A stretch of 64,000 nt of DNA from Oscillospiraceae bacterium Marseille-Q3528 (GCA_018223385.1 JAGTTR010000007.1:1-64000), one strand, 5' to 3'. Counted from the first letter of the stretch, positions 24,353 to 32,827 are shown. Numbers and translations are program-made. Notes: generated by a model from the letters alone, not told the origin.

Positions 24353-25717
24353 ATGACAGAAGAAAAGAAACCTGCGGCGAATCCCATGGGGACGAAGCCG
24401 GTGATGAGATTGTTGCTGACCATGGCAATACCGCCGATGATTTCCATGTTTACCACATCCATGTATAACATTGTGGACAGCATGTACGTATCTGCCATGG
24501 GAGAAAAGGCGCTGACGGCGGTATCCCTTGTTTTTCCGTTACAGAATATCATCCTGTCTGTGGCGGTGGGCGTGGGTGTCGGCATGAACTCCCTCATTTC
24601 CCGGGCGGTGGGTGCCGGACGGGGAGAAGAGGCAGATGAGGTGGCCAGTCAGGCCATGCTGGCGGGGCTGCTGCATTTTGTCGGGGTTGTGCTCATCGGC
24701 CTGTTTCTGGCAAAGCCGTATCTTGCCATGTACACGAAAGATGCGGAGATCCTTGGCATGAGTACCACTTACGGGCGGATCGTCATGTGTGCCTCCTTCG
24801 GGACGCTGATCTATATTGTTCTGGAAAAAATATTCCAGGCAGAAGGCATCATGTATGTGCCCATGGGCTGCCAGCTGGTGGGTGCTGTGGTGAACATCAT
24901 TCTTGACCCCATTATGATTTTCGGAAAATTCGGCTGTCCGAAAATGGGGGTGGCAGGTGCGGCCATCGCCACAGTCATCGGACAGATCGTTTCCCTTGTG
25001 CTCATCGTGCTCCTGTACCGAAGAGGCGTTTCCCAGGTAAAGGTTCGGCTGGAATATATGCGGTTCAACGGCGTCATTATGGGAAATATTTATAAAATCG
25101 CCATCCCGTCCACGCTGGTGATGTGTATGCCCTCCATCCTTGTCAGCGTGCTCAACGGCATCCTGACGTCAGCTTCCCAGGTGGGCGTGGCGGCCTTTGG
25201 CCTGTATTATAAATTACAGACGTTTGTTTACCAGCCGTCCAGCGGTCTGGTGCAGGCACTGCGTCCCATCGTGGGCTACAACTATGGCGCCCGCAATTAC
25301 AAGCGGATGAATGAGACGGTGCGCACCGGTCTTCTGGTGGTGGGTGTCATCATGACTGTGGGAACCGTGCTGTTTCTGGCAGTGCCCGGCTTCATCCTGT
25401 CCTTCTTCCATGCCCAGGGAGAGCTGCTGACCATCAGTACCGCCTGCCTGCGCATCATCAGCACCGGCTTTATCATTTCTTCCGTGGGTGTGGTGCTGGC
25501 CGGAACCTTTGAGGCACTGGGCATCGGCAAATATTCCCTGAGCATTTCCCTGCTCCGGCAGATGACGGTCATCCCGATCCTGGCTCCCGTCATGGTGCGC
25601 ATTGCGGGATTAAACGGTATTTGGGTCACCTTCCCGCTGGCAGAGATTGCTGCGGCAGTGGCGGGCGGCCTGCTGTACCGAAAGGTGCTGCGGCATTTGC
25701 CGGGGAAGAATGCCTGA
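24353..25717 (+). CDS. MATE family efflux transporter (4)
   Basis: This 454-residue membrane protein begins NPMGTKPVMRLLLTMAIPPM, then FTTSMYNIVDSMYVSAMGEK and LTAVSLVFPLQNIILSVAVG, the pattern of the VmrA/NorM-like MATE group. Twelve membrane segments are expected. The ATG at 24353 has AAAGGAAATAAG upstream; an earlier in-frame start at 24287 lies within the leader hairpin and is rejected. Expression is probably controlled by the leader folds at 24267-24327. Confidence 0.9.
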   Translation: MTEEKKPAANPMGTKPVMRLLLTMAIPPMISMFTTSMYNIVDSMYVSAMGEKALTAVSLVFPLQNIILSVAVGVGVGMNSLISRAVGAGRGEEADEVASQAMLAGLLHFVGVVLIGLFLAKPYLAMYTKDAEILGMSTTYGRIVMCASFGTLIYIVLEKIFQAEGIMYVPMGCQLVGAVVNIILDPIMIFGKFGCPKMGVAGAAIATVIGQIVSLVLIVLLYRRGVSQVKVRLEYMRFNGVIMGNIYKIAIPSTLVMCMPSILVSVLNGILTSASQVGVAAFGLYYKLQTFVYQPSSGLVQALRPIVGYNYGARNYKRMNETVRTGLLVVGVIMTVGTVLFLAVPGFILSFFHAQGELLTISTACLRIISTGFIISSVGVVLAGTFEALGIGKYSLSISLLRQMTVIPILAPVMVRIAGLNGIWVTFPLAEIAAAVAGGLLYRKVLRHLPGKNA

Positions 25718-25786
25718 AAACGTACCAAGATATCGGCATGATTGGACAGTGACAGGTGTTCGGTGTCGGTTGGAAAGAACTTATTC

Positions 25787-26401
25787 TCAGGTATCATGGA
25801 TGCAACTACGGGAAGTATCTGCGTAAGTGAGCAACACCAGTGCCGGAATATAGAATATCCAGATCAGTGGACGGCAAACTTCCAGTCCAAGAAAAGACAA
25901 AACCACACACAGATCACAGAGCAGCAGAAAGAAAAGCCCCAGGGCAAATGCTTTCTGCTGCTTTTTTGCAAAAAAATCCACCAGAGTCATATACAGGTAA
26001 GCGACCGGCGGACAGATCATGGAGAACAGAATCCAGAAGAGCAGGCCGGGAGCATACATAATGCGGCCGTGAAATTTGCTGCGCCAGCACAGCCGGGCCA
26101 TGCAGTACAGAAAAATGCCGCACCGGTAAATAGCCATCGGTGTCCATGCCAAAAGAAGCCCCAGCGGGTCATTTTTTTCAAAGATTAAAAAATAATCAGC
26201 AGCGGCCACGAAACAAAGTCCCCAGGGGAAGGCCGGAACGTTGGATGCGCGCAGCCGATGGATCGCGCACGGAAGGGAGTCACTGTCAGTCGCTCTCGGG
26301 CCGTGACTGGATGGCCAGAGATTACGATATGCATGTGATTGTAAAACGAAGCGGCAAATACCGGTAAAAAGGCAGAACAGAACAAAACCATATCGAACCA
26401 C
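25787..26401 (-). CDS. Predicted membrane protein, possibly YhhN-like
   Basis: This protein of about 204 residues has five or six hydrophobic segments. LCFVAAADYFLIFEKNDPLG and LGLFFLLLCDLCVVLSFL recall the YhhN/TMEM86 fold, whose members include lysoplasmalogenases, but the similarity is weak. The stretch near residues 20-55 (polar and Pro/Ser/Arg-rich) is less membrane-like and may hide a sequence fault. The start is uncertain: GTG at 26401 has AAAGG at good spacing, while a GTG at 26410 is also in frame. It is convergent with the fourth MATE gene and divergent from the aminotransferase. Confidence 0.4.
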   Translation of the reverse strand: MVRYGFVLFCLFTGICRFVLQSHAYRNLWPSSHGPRATDSDSLPCAIHRLRASNVPAFPWGLCFVAAADYFLIFEKNDPLGLLLAWTPMAIYRCGIFLYCMARLCWRSKFHGRIMYAPGLLFWILFSMICPPVAYLYMTLVDFFAKKQQKAFALGLFFLLLCDLCVVLSFLGLEVCRPLIWIFYIPALVLLTYADTSRSCIHDT

Positions 26402-26450
26402 AGGCAGCACCTTTCTTTACTTTTTAAATCTCTGCCCGTAGTATTCCCAC

Positions 26451-26500
26451 TTGCAAAGAAAAACAAATTATACTAATATACTAAAATGAAAAACAAATTA
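26451..26500 (+). promoter_or_regulatory. Aminotransferase promoter with a direct repeat
   Basis: TTGCAA (26451-26456) and TAATAT (26474-26479) are 17 bp apart. The 13-mer GAAAAACAAATTA occurs at 26458-26470 and again at 26488-26500, 30 bp apart (about three helical turns), flanking the -10 box. It could be an operator. Confidence 0.55.
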
Positions 26501-26525
26501 GATTTTTTTTACAGGAGGTAACAAG

Positions 26526-27809
26526 ATGACCGGGTACGCACAGAGAACGAAGGAAGAATTGCAGCAGTTAAAGAAGGAGCTGGAGAAGCAGTATGAGGAT
26601 GCCAAGGGCAAGGGCCTGAAGCTGGATATGTCCAGAGGAAAGCCGTCTGCAGCACAGCTTGACCTTTCCATGGGAATCATGGATGTCCTCACCAGCGAGA
26701 GTGTCCTGAAGACAGAAGCGGGACTGGACTGCCGCAATTACGGCGTTCTGGACGGTATCCCGGAGGCCAAAAAGCTGATGGCAGATATGATGGAGGTAAC
26801 GCCGGAGCAGGTGATCGTGTACGGTAATTCCAGCCTGAATATCATGTACGACACCGTATCCCGGTCTGTGACCCATGGCGTATTGGGAAGCACTCCCTGG
26901 TGCAAGCTGGATCAGGTGAAGTTCCTCTGCCCGGTGCCCGGCTATGACCGGCACTTTGCCATCACCGGGCATTTTGGCATCGAGATGATCAACGTGCCCA
27001 TGTCCCCGGAAGGCCCGGATATGGATCTGGTGGAAAAACTGGTGGCAGAGGATGCATCCGTCAAGGGCATCTGGTGTGTGCCGAAATATTCCAATCCCCA
27101 GGGCTATTCCTATTCCGATGAGACCATCCGCCGTTTTGCCAATCTGAAGCCTGCGGCAGAGGATTTCCGGATTTACTGGGACAATGCCTACTGTATTCAT
27201 CATTTATACGACGACAACCAGGTGGAGCAGCCGGAGATTCTGGCAGAATGTGCCAAGGCCGGTAACCCGGATATGGTTTATAAATTCTCTTCCACATCCA
27301 AGGTAACCTTCCCCGGCTCCGGTATCGCTGCGCTGGCGGCATCGGAGGCAAACTTAAGCGAGATCCGCAAGCAGATGACCATTCAGACCATCGGCCACGA
27401 CAAACTCAACCAGCTGCGCCATGTGCGTTTCTTCGGCGATATCGAGGGCATGAAGAAACATATGAGCAAGCAGGCAGCTATCCTGCGTCCGAAATTCGAG
27501 GCAGTGACAGATATTCTGGAAAAAGAGCTGGGAGGCCTTGGCATCGGCGAGTGGACAAAGCCGCTGGGAGGCTACTTTATTTCCTTTGACGCGCTCCCGG
27601 GCTGCGCAAAGGCCATCGTGGCAAAATGCAAGGAGGCCGGTGTGGTCATGACTGGTGCAGGCGCTACCTTCCCTTACGGAAAGGATCCGAAAGACAGCAA
27701 CATCCGTATCGCACCCTCCTTCCCCACACCGGAGGAAATGGCGCAGGCCGCAGATCTGTTTGCTCTCTGCGTGAAGCTGGTCAGCGTGGACAAGCTGTTG
27801 GAAGCATAA
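26526..27809 (+). CDS. Aspartate aminotransferase-type PLP enzyme (PF12897 group)
   Basis: This 427-residue class I/II aminotransferase belongs to the group annotated as aspartate aminotransferase 1c. Signatures are LDMSRGKPSAAQLDLS at the start, DCRNYGVLDGIPEAK, VIVYGNSSLNIMYD, KYSNPQGYSYSDE, the PLP-Lys region FSSTSKVTFPGSG, and a C-terminal Arg in SNIRIAPSFPT. It should move the amino group between aspartate or a similar amino acid and 2-oxoglutarate. The ATG has ACAGGAGG upstream. It appears monocistronic. Confidence 0.9.
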   Translation: MTGYAQRTKEELQQLKKELEKQYEDAKGKGLKLDMSRGKPSAAQLDLSMGIMDVLTSESVLKTEAGLDCRNYGVLDGIPEAKKLMADMMEVTPEQVIVYGNSSLNIMYDTVSRSVTHGVLGSTPWCKLDQVKFLCPVPGYDRHFAITGHFGIEMINVPMSPEGPDMDLVEKLVAEDASVKGIWCVPKYSNPQGYSYSDETIRRFANLKPAAEDFRIYWDNAYCIHHLYDDNQVEQPEILAECAKAGNPDMVYKFSSTSKVTFPGSGIAALAASEANLSEIRKQMTIQTIGHDKLNQLRHVRFFGDIEGMKKHMSKQAAILRPKFEAVTDILEKELGGLGIGEWTKPLGGYFISFDALPGCAKAIVAKCKEAGVVMTGAGATFPYGKDPKDSNIRIAPSFPTPEEMAQAADLFALCVKLVSVDKLLEA

Positions 27810-27883
27810 AAAACAGAGAACAGCGTCCCTGCGGTGCATGCGATTTTTCAAACTGGCCTGCATAAAAAACACAAAACTGGATA

Positions 27884-27912
27884 TTTCAAAAAACCACTAT
27901 ATGAAGTATAGT
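27884..27912 (+). promoter_or_regulatory. Promoter of the ECF S-component gene
   Basis: TTTCAA and TATAGT are 17 bp apart. The -10 lies in a perfect inverted repeat ACTATA-TGAAG-TATAGT (27896-27912), a possible operator. No known riboswitch could be recognised in the 130 bp before the gene. Confidence 0.45.
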
Positions 27913-27941
27913 TGGACAAACGAAAAGCAGAAGGAGTGTTT

Positions 27942-28457
27942 ATGATGGATCAGTCTATGAAACAGCTTACCAAGACCGCAATGATGGCGGCAATCATTTT
28001 TGTATGTACATACACGTTCAAGATTCCCAATGCGATCACCGGCGGCTACACCCACCTGGGTGACTGTGCGATTTTTATCGGTGTGATGGTGCTGGGAAGA
28101 AAGCATGGCACAGCGGCAGCAGCTGTGGGCGCAGCCATGTCTGACCTGCTGGGCGGATTTTTCATGTGGGTCGTGCCCACGTTTCTCATCAAAGGCGTCA
28201 TGGCCTTTGTCATGGGAACCATCGTGGAGAAAGTACTGCCGGATAAGAACGGCAACTGGCTCATCGGCGCTATTGTGGGCGGCATCTGCCAGATCCTGGG
28301 CTACACCATTGCCAAGATCATCCTGTTAAGCCCCGCAGCAGCACTGGCAACCACACCGACCATTACCGCGCAGACCGTCATCGGGATCATCATTGCGTCT
28401 GTCGTGATCACCATCCTGCAGTCCTCCAAGGTACTCAACCGCCTGAGACAGATGTGA
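27942..28457 (+). CDS. ECF transporter substrate-binding S component (HmpT/PdxU-like)
   Basis: This 171-residue membrane protein has six hydrophobic segments. The N-terminal segment MKQLTKTAMMAAIIFVCTYT is followed by TGGYTHLGDCAIFIGVMVLG, a pattern seen in S components for thiamine-precursor or B6-type vitamins. The S component captures the vitamin and docks on a shared EcfT-EcfA module, which must be encoded elsewhere. ATG at 27942 is preceded by AAGGAG; a second ATG follows at once. The stop codon overlaps the first base of the type A element. Confidence 0.75.
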   Translation: MMDQSMKQLTKTAMMAAIIFVCTYTFKIPNAITGGYTHLGDCAIFIGVMVLGRKHGTAAAAVGAAMSDLLGGFFMWVVPTFLIKGVMAFVMGTIVEKVLPDKNGNWLIGAIVGGICQILGYTIAKIILLSPAAALATTPTITAQTVIGIIIASVVITILQSSKVLNRLRQM

Positions 28458-28628
28458 TGATACCAGTGGACAAAGGTCTGAACCCACGCATGCTTGCATG
28501 CAGGTGGGTGAAAGACTTTTGGACACGCCCCAACATGAGCATAAAAGGGAAGCGGCAGCTTCACGATATGCGAATGGTGGGCGAGAATTGCGGGAGTGCG
28601 AAGCACGGAGCAATTCGAAGGGTATCAT
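28457..28628 (+). ncRNA. Type A structured element, copy 1
   Basis: The closing stem is ATGATACC (28457-28464) with GGTATCAT (28621-28628). Inside are three arms: AAGGTCT closing a CATG-CTTG-CATG hairpin; GCATA/TATGC capped by GAAGC/GCTTC; and GAATTGC/GCAATTC capped by GTGC-GAA-GCAC. It lies between the ECF gene and the amidohydrolase in the sense of both, with no promoter between them, so it may be inside an operon transcript. Confidence 0.7.
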
Positions 28629-28687
28629 AATATGCTTGCGCCATCATCGAGCGAACGGCCTGCGGAGCAGGTGAAGGAGAAATATTT

Positions 28688-29422
28688 ATGAAGAAAATAG
28701 ATGCACATGCCCATATCGGGCAATTCGGCAGCTGGGCAGGCGTGGAAGGTACGCCGGACGTGCTGCTGTCCTTTATGGATGAATATGAGATCGAGAAAAC
28801 GGTTCTGTGTGCGAAGGATCACAACGGAAACGAGGGTGTGCTGGAGGCCTGGCGGCAGCATCCTGACCGGTTCTGGCCGCTGGTGTACGTCAATCCCACG
28901 GAAGGGGCGGAAGAATGTCGCCGGAAGATTGAGCGTTATGTGGATCAGGAGGGGTTCAAGGGCATCAAGATGAACCCGCTGCGCCATGCGTTCGTGGCAG
29001 ACGATGAGATGGTAGACCCGGTGATGGAAGAAGCCGAAAAGCGCGGCATCCCGGTGTTTATCCACTCCGGTCATCCCCCGTATTCCCTGCCCTGGAGTAT
29101 CGCGCTGCTGGCAGAGCGTTTTCCAAAGGTAAAAGTGGTGATGATCCACATGGGTCATGGACACGGCGTATACATCGATGCCGCTATCAAGATGGCAAAG
29201 CGCCATCCCAACATTTATCTGGAAATGTCCGGCATGCCCATGGGTGTCAAGATCAAGCAGGCTTATGAGGAGGTGGGTGCTGACCGGATCATGTTCGGTA
29301 CTGATTTCCCGTTCCATCATCCGTCTGTGGAGATCCAGAAGGTACTGACCTGCGGACTGCCGGAAGCGGCTCAGGAAGATGTGTTCTACAATAATGTGAA
29401 AAAATTATTTGGAAATATGTAA
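28688..29422 (+). CDS. Amidohydrolase-family metal-dependent hydrolase
   Basis: This 244-residue TIM-barrel hydrolase is of the amidohydrolase-2 (ACMSD-like) type. Metal ligands visible are HAH in KIDAHAHIG, the His in FIHSGHPP, the His in MIHMGHGHG and the Asp in FGTDFPFHHPS. The substrate is not predictable. The start is ATG with GAAGGAG upstream. A good terminator follows. The type A element sits 59 bp before it. Confidence 0.85.
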   Translation: MKKIDAHAHIGQFGSWAGVEGTPDVLLSFMDEYEIEKTVLCAKDHNGNEGVLEAWRQHPDRFWPLVYVNPTEGAEECRRKIERYVDQEGFKGIKMNPLRHAFVADDEMVDPVMEEAEKRGIPVFIHSGHPPYSLPWSIALLAERFPKVKVVMIHMGHGHGVYIDAAIKMAKRHPNIYLEMSGMPMGVKIKQAYEEVGADRIMFGTDFPFHHPSVEIQKVLTCGLPEAAQEDVFYNNVKKLFGNM

Positions 29423-29435
29423 TTGCTAAAAATAT

Positions 29436-29486
29436 AGAAGAAGCTTACGGGAGATTTCAGGAAAACTCTGCGTAGGCTTCTTTTTT
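29436..29486 (+). terminator. Terminator after the amidohydrolase
   Basis: AGAAGAAGCTTACG pairs with CGTAGGCTTCTT around a 20-nt loop and runs into TTTTTT. Confidence 0.85.
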
Positions 29487-29785
29487 AAAGAAAATGTTAT
29501 CCTGTGAAATGTATTCGGGTAGAAGCACATCGCGGGATAAATTTTCAATTTATGTAGTTGTAATCCCGGGAATGCTGTGGTATGATGTCTGTATCTTTTC
29601 AGGTGAATACCTGATTCTTATATTTCTATGCCTGTATCAGGCGATACTTCAAACGAACAGAATGAGATTTTATACAGAGCGGCGGGAAAGAAGCTTCTTC
29701 TCAAACACAGATAACTGTGCTAAAATAAATGCAGAAAAATTCTCTGTTTCTTTGCTGTTTTGTGTGAGAAAGAAAGGAGAATTTT

Positions 29786-30530
29786 ATGAGTGAGAAAATG
29801 GCGGATGATTTCCTCATGTCCCCGATGGTAGATTATTGTTTCAAAGAGCTGCTGGCATATCCGACAGTGAGAAAAGGGTTTCTGGCAGCGATTCTGAACA
29901 GAGATCCATCAGAAATTGGAAGCACAGAATTATTGCCGACGATTTTGGAAAAAGAAACAGAAGAGGGGAAATATGGTATTTTGGATGTGCGGATCCGGAT
30001 GAAGGACGGCTCTCAGATTGATCTGGAAATGCAGGTAGTTCCATTTGCGTTTTGGGAGAGACGGATTCTCTTTTATCTGAGCAGAATGTATACGGAGCAG
30101 ATCAAAGCAGGCGAAAAAGAAGTATACCGATCTTTTGGAAATTTATGTGCTGGAACTGAAGAAACTTCCGCCGGAGCAGTTGAAGGAGCCAATGATCATC
30201 CAGTGGATGCGGTTTCTTTCGGCGCAGAAGAAGGAGGACTTTGAAAAAATGGCAGAGAAAGATGGTTACATAGGAGAGGCCTACGGAGTTCTGAAAAAGC
30301 TCAGCGCAGATGAGCAGAAGCGTCTGGAGTATGAAGCGCGGCAGAAAGCGATTCTGGATTACAATTCTCAGGTGATCGGTTATACGGAAAAAGGAGTTCA
30401 AATGGGCGAGGAGCGTCTGGGGCGTCTCTGTGAAGCACTGATGGATGCCGGACGGATGGAGGATCTGAAAAAGGCTGTCTCGAATGAAGAATACCGCAAA
30501 GAGCTGTATCAGGAATTTGACATATTATAG
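29786..30530 (+). pseudogene. Second Rpn-family nuclease/transposase-like gene, deleted and frameshifted
   Basis: The frame from ATG 29786 (AAAGGAG upstream) gives a good Rpn N-terminus: SPMVDYCFKELLAYPTVRKG, the catalytic-type strand GSQIDLEMQVV and RILFYLSRMYTEQIKAGE. Then it derails. The C-terminal part continues in another frame from about 30120 (YTDLLEIYVLELKKLP then QWMRFLSAQKKEDFEKMAEK), ending at 30530. In relatives about 45-50 residues separate these two blocks. So a deletion near 30115-30123 removed them and shifted the frame. The 297 bp upstream hold no other gene. Confidence 0.7.
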
Positions 30531-30548
30531 ATGAAGGCAGATATAAAG

Positions 30549-30595
30549 AAAGCTGTCCTTTGACATCCGGTACGGATGCCCGAGGGCAGCTTTTT
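30549..30595. terminator. Terminator between the Rpn remnant and bioY
   Basis: AAAGCTGTCCT pairs with AGGGCAGCTTT, with an inner CATCCG-GTA-CGGATG, followed by TTTTT. It can act in both directions. Confidence 0.85.
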
Positions 30596-30660
30596 CTATA
30601 GATTGTTACATCAAGTGCGATATAGGCATGAAACCGTGCCATTGCCGGGCGCAGAAAATG

Positions 30661-31227
30661 TCAGTTTTCCATGCGGTTGATGCGCTTGCGCAGTGCCGGG
30701 CCAACGATGACACTCACGACGATCTTGATGGCGTCGCCCAGCAGGAACGGGATAACGCCTGCCATGAGAGCGGCGCGGGCATCCATATGTGCCTGAAAAG
30801 CCAGCCAGCAGGTACCTAAGGTATAAAGCACAGCGGTGGCGATGACCATGCCGACAATGTGCAGGATCTTGTTTTTCGGGAAGCGTTCAATGAACCATCC
30901 GCTGATAAAAGCCAGGAACAGATAGCCGAACAGGTAACCGCCGGTGGGGCCGAACAGCTTGGCTGGGCCGGAGGAGAAGCCGGAGTACACCGGAAGTCCC
31001 ACAAGGCCAAGAAGCAGATAGATGAACGTGCTGACGGTGGCCATGCGGCTACCCAGAATGTAGGCGTCCAGATAGATGACAAAGGTCGCCAGGCTGATGG
31101 GGACGATGCCGATGGTGATGGACATGGATGCCAGCGCACAGAGCACGGCGGCCATCAGGGCGGTGGCGGTAAGCTGATAAGTGTTGATGCTGTGTTTTTC
31201 TCTTGTTTTCTCGTGAGTCATTTCCAT
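30661..31227 (-). CDS. bioY: Biotin ECF transporter S component
   Basis: This 188-residue membrane protein has the BioY pattern: TATALMAAVLCALASMSITI, YLLLGLVGLPVYSGFSSGPA and LFGPTGGYLFGYL. It binds biotin and works with an EcfAT module coded elsewhere. The ATG at 31227 is chosen for the AGAGGAG 8 bp upstream; an in-frame start at 31266 lacks a ribosome site. A BirA-type operator overlaps its promoter, so it should be repressed when biotin is sufficient. No biotin synthesis genes are in the window, which fits a biotin importer. Confidence 0.92.
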   Translation of the reverse strand: MEMTHEKTREKHSINTYQLTATALMAAVLCALASMSITIGIVPISLATFVIYLDAYILGSRMATVSTFIYLLLGLVGLPVYSGFSSGPAKLFGPTGGYLFGYLFLAFISGWFIERFPKNKILHIVGMVIATAVLYTLGTCWLAFQAHMDARAALMAGVIPFLLGDAIKIVVSVIVGPALRKRINRMEN

Positions 31228-31301
31228 TTTCCATACTCCTCTTAACAAATGATTTACGCGGGCCATGCCTGAAACAGGCTTTCGCGTATTGGTTATCCCG
31301 A

Positions 31302-31330
31302 AGTATAGACAATTTCAAGAGAATTGTCAA
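31302..31330 (-). promoter_or_regulatory. Promoter of bioY
   Basis: On the minus strand TTGACA (31325-31330) and TATACT (31302-31307) are exactly 17 bp apart. The -35 is part of the BirA-type operator. Confidence 0.85.
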
Positions 31331-31359
31331 CTATAAATTCAAAAATAAAGTTGACAATT
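31322..31359. promoter_or_regulatory. BirA-type biotin operator
   Basis: AATTGTCAAC (31322-31331) and GTTGACAATT (31350-31359) form a perfect inverted repeat with 18 bp between, matching the Firmicutes BirA box (TTGTTAAC...GTTAACAA) with one symmetric change. It covers the bioY -35 box. Confidence 0.85.
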
Positions 31360-31385
31360 AAAAATCAGTATCATCTTTTGCAGAG

Positions 31386-31456
31386 TCATACCAGTTTAGC
31401 CGTGCCATTCACAGAAGCGTGCTCGCGCACTTTCCATTGCTTCACAGCTGCTTTCT
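31386..31456 (-). repeat. Diverged type B element, 3' half
   Basis: On the minus strand TGAGCAGAAAGCAGCTG, GTGC-GCGA-GCAC, TTCTGTGAATGGCACGG and AAACTGG line up with the 3' half of the type B copies. The GCAAAA/TTTTGC stem has become GCAGAA/TTCTGT, with pairing kept. The 5' half is absent; the CAT-like coding region ends where it should begin. It points to bioY. Confidence 0.55.
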
Positions 31457-31458
31457 GC

Positions 31459-32139
31459 TCATTCCCCGGCGAACTCATCGCAGTTCTTTTGAATGGTGTT
31501 CAAAAACAAAGAACTGTGATAGCCGTCCGCCGTCGCGTGGTTGACGGAAATGGAGAAGGGCAGCAGCATCCGGCCGTTCTGCTCGAAATATTTTCCAAAC
31601 AGGATGATGGGCAGGATCATGCGGGAATCTGAATACGTGTCGCAGCCATAGCCGGTGAAGGACAGCCAGGGCAGACTGGACACCGGGACAAAGTTTTCCG
31701 GTCGATCGCCGCGGCCTTTGACACCCTTCACGTCGCCGTAGCGGGCGATATCAGCCACCACGGTTTCAGAAAAGGTGTGAAAATCCTCACTGTAAGGGCT
31801 CCAGATATCCGAAAAGGTATGGGTATCCTTGTGGAAAACGGTGTAGGACGGATTGCAGAAATTCCAGTAGCCGGGACGACCTTCCCTGTCCAGGCAGGTG
31901 CGGAACTCCCGGAAAGTGTTTACCGTGCGCATGACGATGTACAGCATGGACGGGAAAAATTTCAGATTTTTTTCCTTCAGCACCTGCATGAATCCGGTGA
32001 TGTCAATGTTGACATTGAGATTGTAGCGGGTTTTGATGAGATCCATGTAGTAGTGAAAATATTCCGCCCGCTCCCAGGTCTCCATATCATAAAGCTGGAA
32101 CTGCGGCTGTGAAATGCTGTTTCTGGAAATATCAGCCAT
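31459..32139 (-). CDS. Chloramphenicol acetyltransferase-like protein
   Basis: This 226-residue protein has the CAT fold: YFHYYMDLIKTRYNLNVNID at the start, FPSMLYIVMRTVN, FHKDTHTFSDIWSPYSEDF and the active-site segment SISVNHATADGYHSS. In true CAT the last reads HHAVCDGFH; the catalytic His is kept, and the neighbouring residues differ. It may acetylate a drug or another hydroxyl acceptor using acetyl-CoA. Its start overlaps the end of the HAD gene by 8 bp, so the two are an operon. Confidence 0.8.
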   Translation of the reverse strand: MADISRNSISQPQFQLYDMETWERAEYFHYYMDLIKTRYNLNVNIDITGFMQVLKEKNLKFFPSMLYIVMRTVNTFREFRTCLDREGRPGYWNFCNPSYTVFHKDTHTFSDIWSPYSEDFHTFSETVVADIARYGDVKGVKGRGDRPENFVPVSSLPWLSFTGYGCDTYSDSRMILPIILFGKYFEQNGRMLLPFSISVNHATADGYHSSLFLNTIQKNCDEFAGE

Positions 32140-32776
32140 GAACGATCACCTCCGGAATCTGTGAAAATGTATCGATTTTTGCAGCATAATGCGTGGTTTC
32201 CCCAAAGCCGAACCCGGCGAAAATAAAGGGGACACCGGCCTCCTGACAGGCCTGGGCATCGCCGTCGGTGTCTCCGATGTAAACTGGGTGAGAGATGGTG
32301 TTGCGTTCTACGATGAGACGGATATTTTCGGCCTTGTATTTGCCGCTGCTGCCCGGACATTCGTGGTCGAGGAAGCAGTCGCCAAGACCAGTGGCCTCCA
32401 GAAAGGTCTCGATGTAGCCGGCCTCACAGTTGCTGACGATGTAAAGGGGATACTGCTCCTTCAATGCCAGCAGCGTTTCTCTGACGCCGGAAAACAGCTT
32501 CCCGGGGATCTTATGCAGAAATTCGTGCTCGTTGTCGGTGCATTTCTGGATGAGCTCCAGGTATTCCGGTTTGGAAAGCTTTGTGAAAATCATGCTGGCA
32601 ATGACCGGAAGCGGTCTGCCAAACAGTTTTTTCAGGTTGTCCGGGGTGGCACGGAAGGACACGTCGGGCCGGTGCTCCAGAATTTCGTTCCATGCGGCCG
32701 CTACGCTTTCTGTGGAATCCCACAGGGTGCCGTCCACGTCAAAAATAATGCCGTCTGTCTGTATTTTTTTATCCAT
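32132..32776 (-). CDS. HAD-superfamily phosphatase (phosphoglycolate phosphatase-like)
   Basis: This 214-residue HAD subfamily IA hydrolase has motif I IIFDVDGTLWDST, motif II YIVSNCEAGY and motif IV YIGDTDGDAQACQEAG. The family removes phosphate from small metabolites; the substrate is unknown. The ATG at 32776 has AAAGAAAGG upstream; an extension to 32806 would start inside a type B fragment. It is the first gene of an operon with the CAT-like gene. Confidence 0.85.
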   Translation of the reverse strand: MDKKIQTDGIIFDVDGTLWDSTESVAAAWNEILEHRPDVSFRATPDNLKKLFGRPLPVIASMIFTKLSKPEYLELIQKCTDNEHEFLHKIPGKLFSGVRETLLALKEQYPLYIVSNCEAGYIETFLEATGLGDCFLDHECPGSSGKYKAENIRLIVERNTISHPVYIGDTDGDAQACQEAGVPFIFAGFGFGETTHYAAKIDTFSQIPEVIVHG

Positions 32777-32797
32777 AGATATTGCCTTTCTTTCTTT

Positions 32798-32827
32798 ACA
32801 GTTCACTCATGTGTTCTTGCATGAACA
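32798..32827 (+). repeat. Type B element fragment (5' end)
   Basis: ACAGTTCACTCATGTGTTCT matches the 5' end of the minus-strand type B copies; TTGCATGAAC follows. After that similarity ends. It points towards the SfsA-MutY gene. Confidence 0.45.

Noticed and set aside
27810..27941. A vitamin riboswitch before the ECF S-component gene
   Set aside because: I looked for TPP and preQ1 core sequences and did not find them; only a promoter and a small palindrome are visible.
28457..28628. Type A and B elements as ordinary MITEs with terminal inverted repeats
   Set aside because: Ends are inverted repeats, but no target duplications are seen, all full copies are in sense with the next gene, and internal stems change in compensating pairs. 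An RNA reading fits better, though mobility is not excluded.
29494..29793. A 99-codon frame before the second Rpn-like gene
   Set aside because: No ribosome site, it overlaps the Rpn start, and the sequence does not look like a protein.
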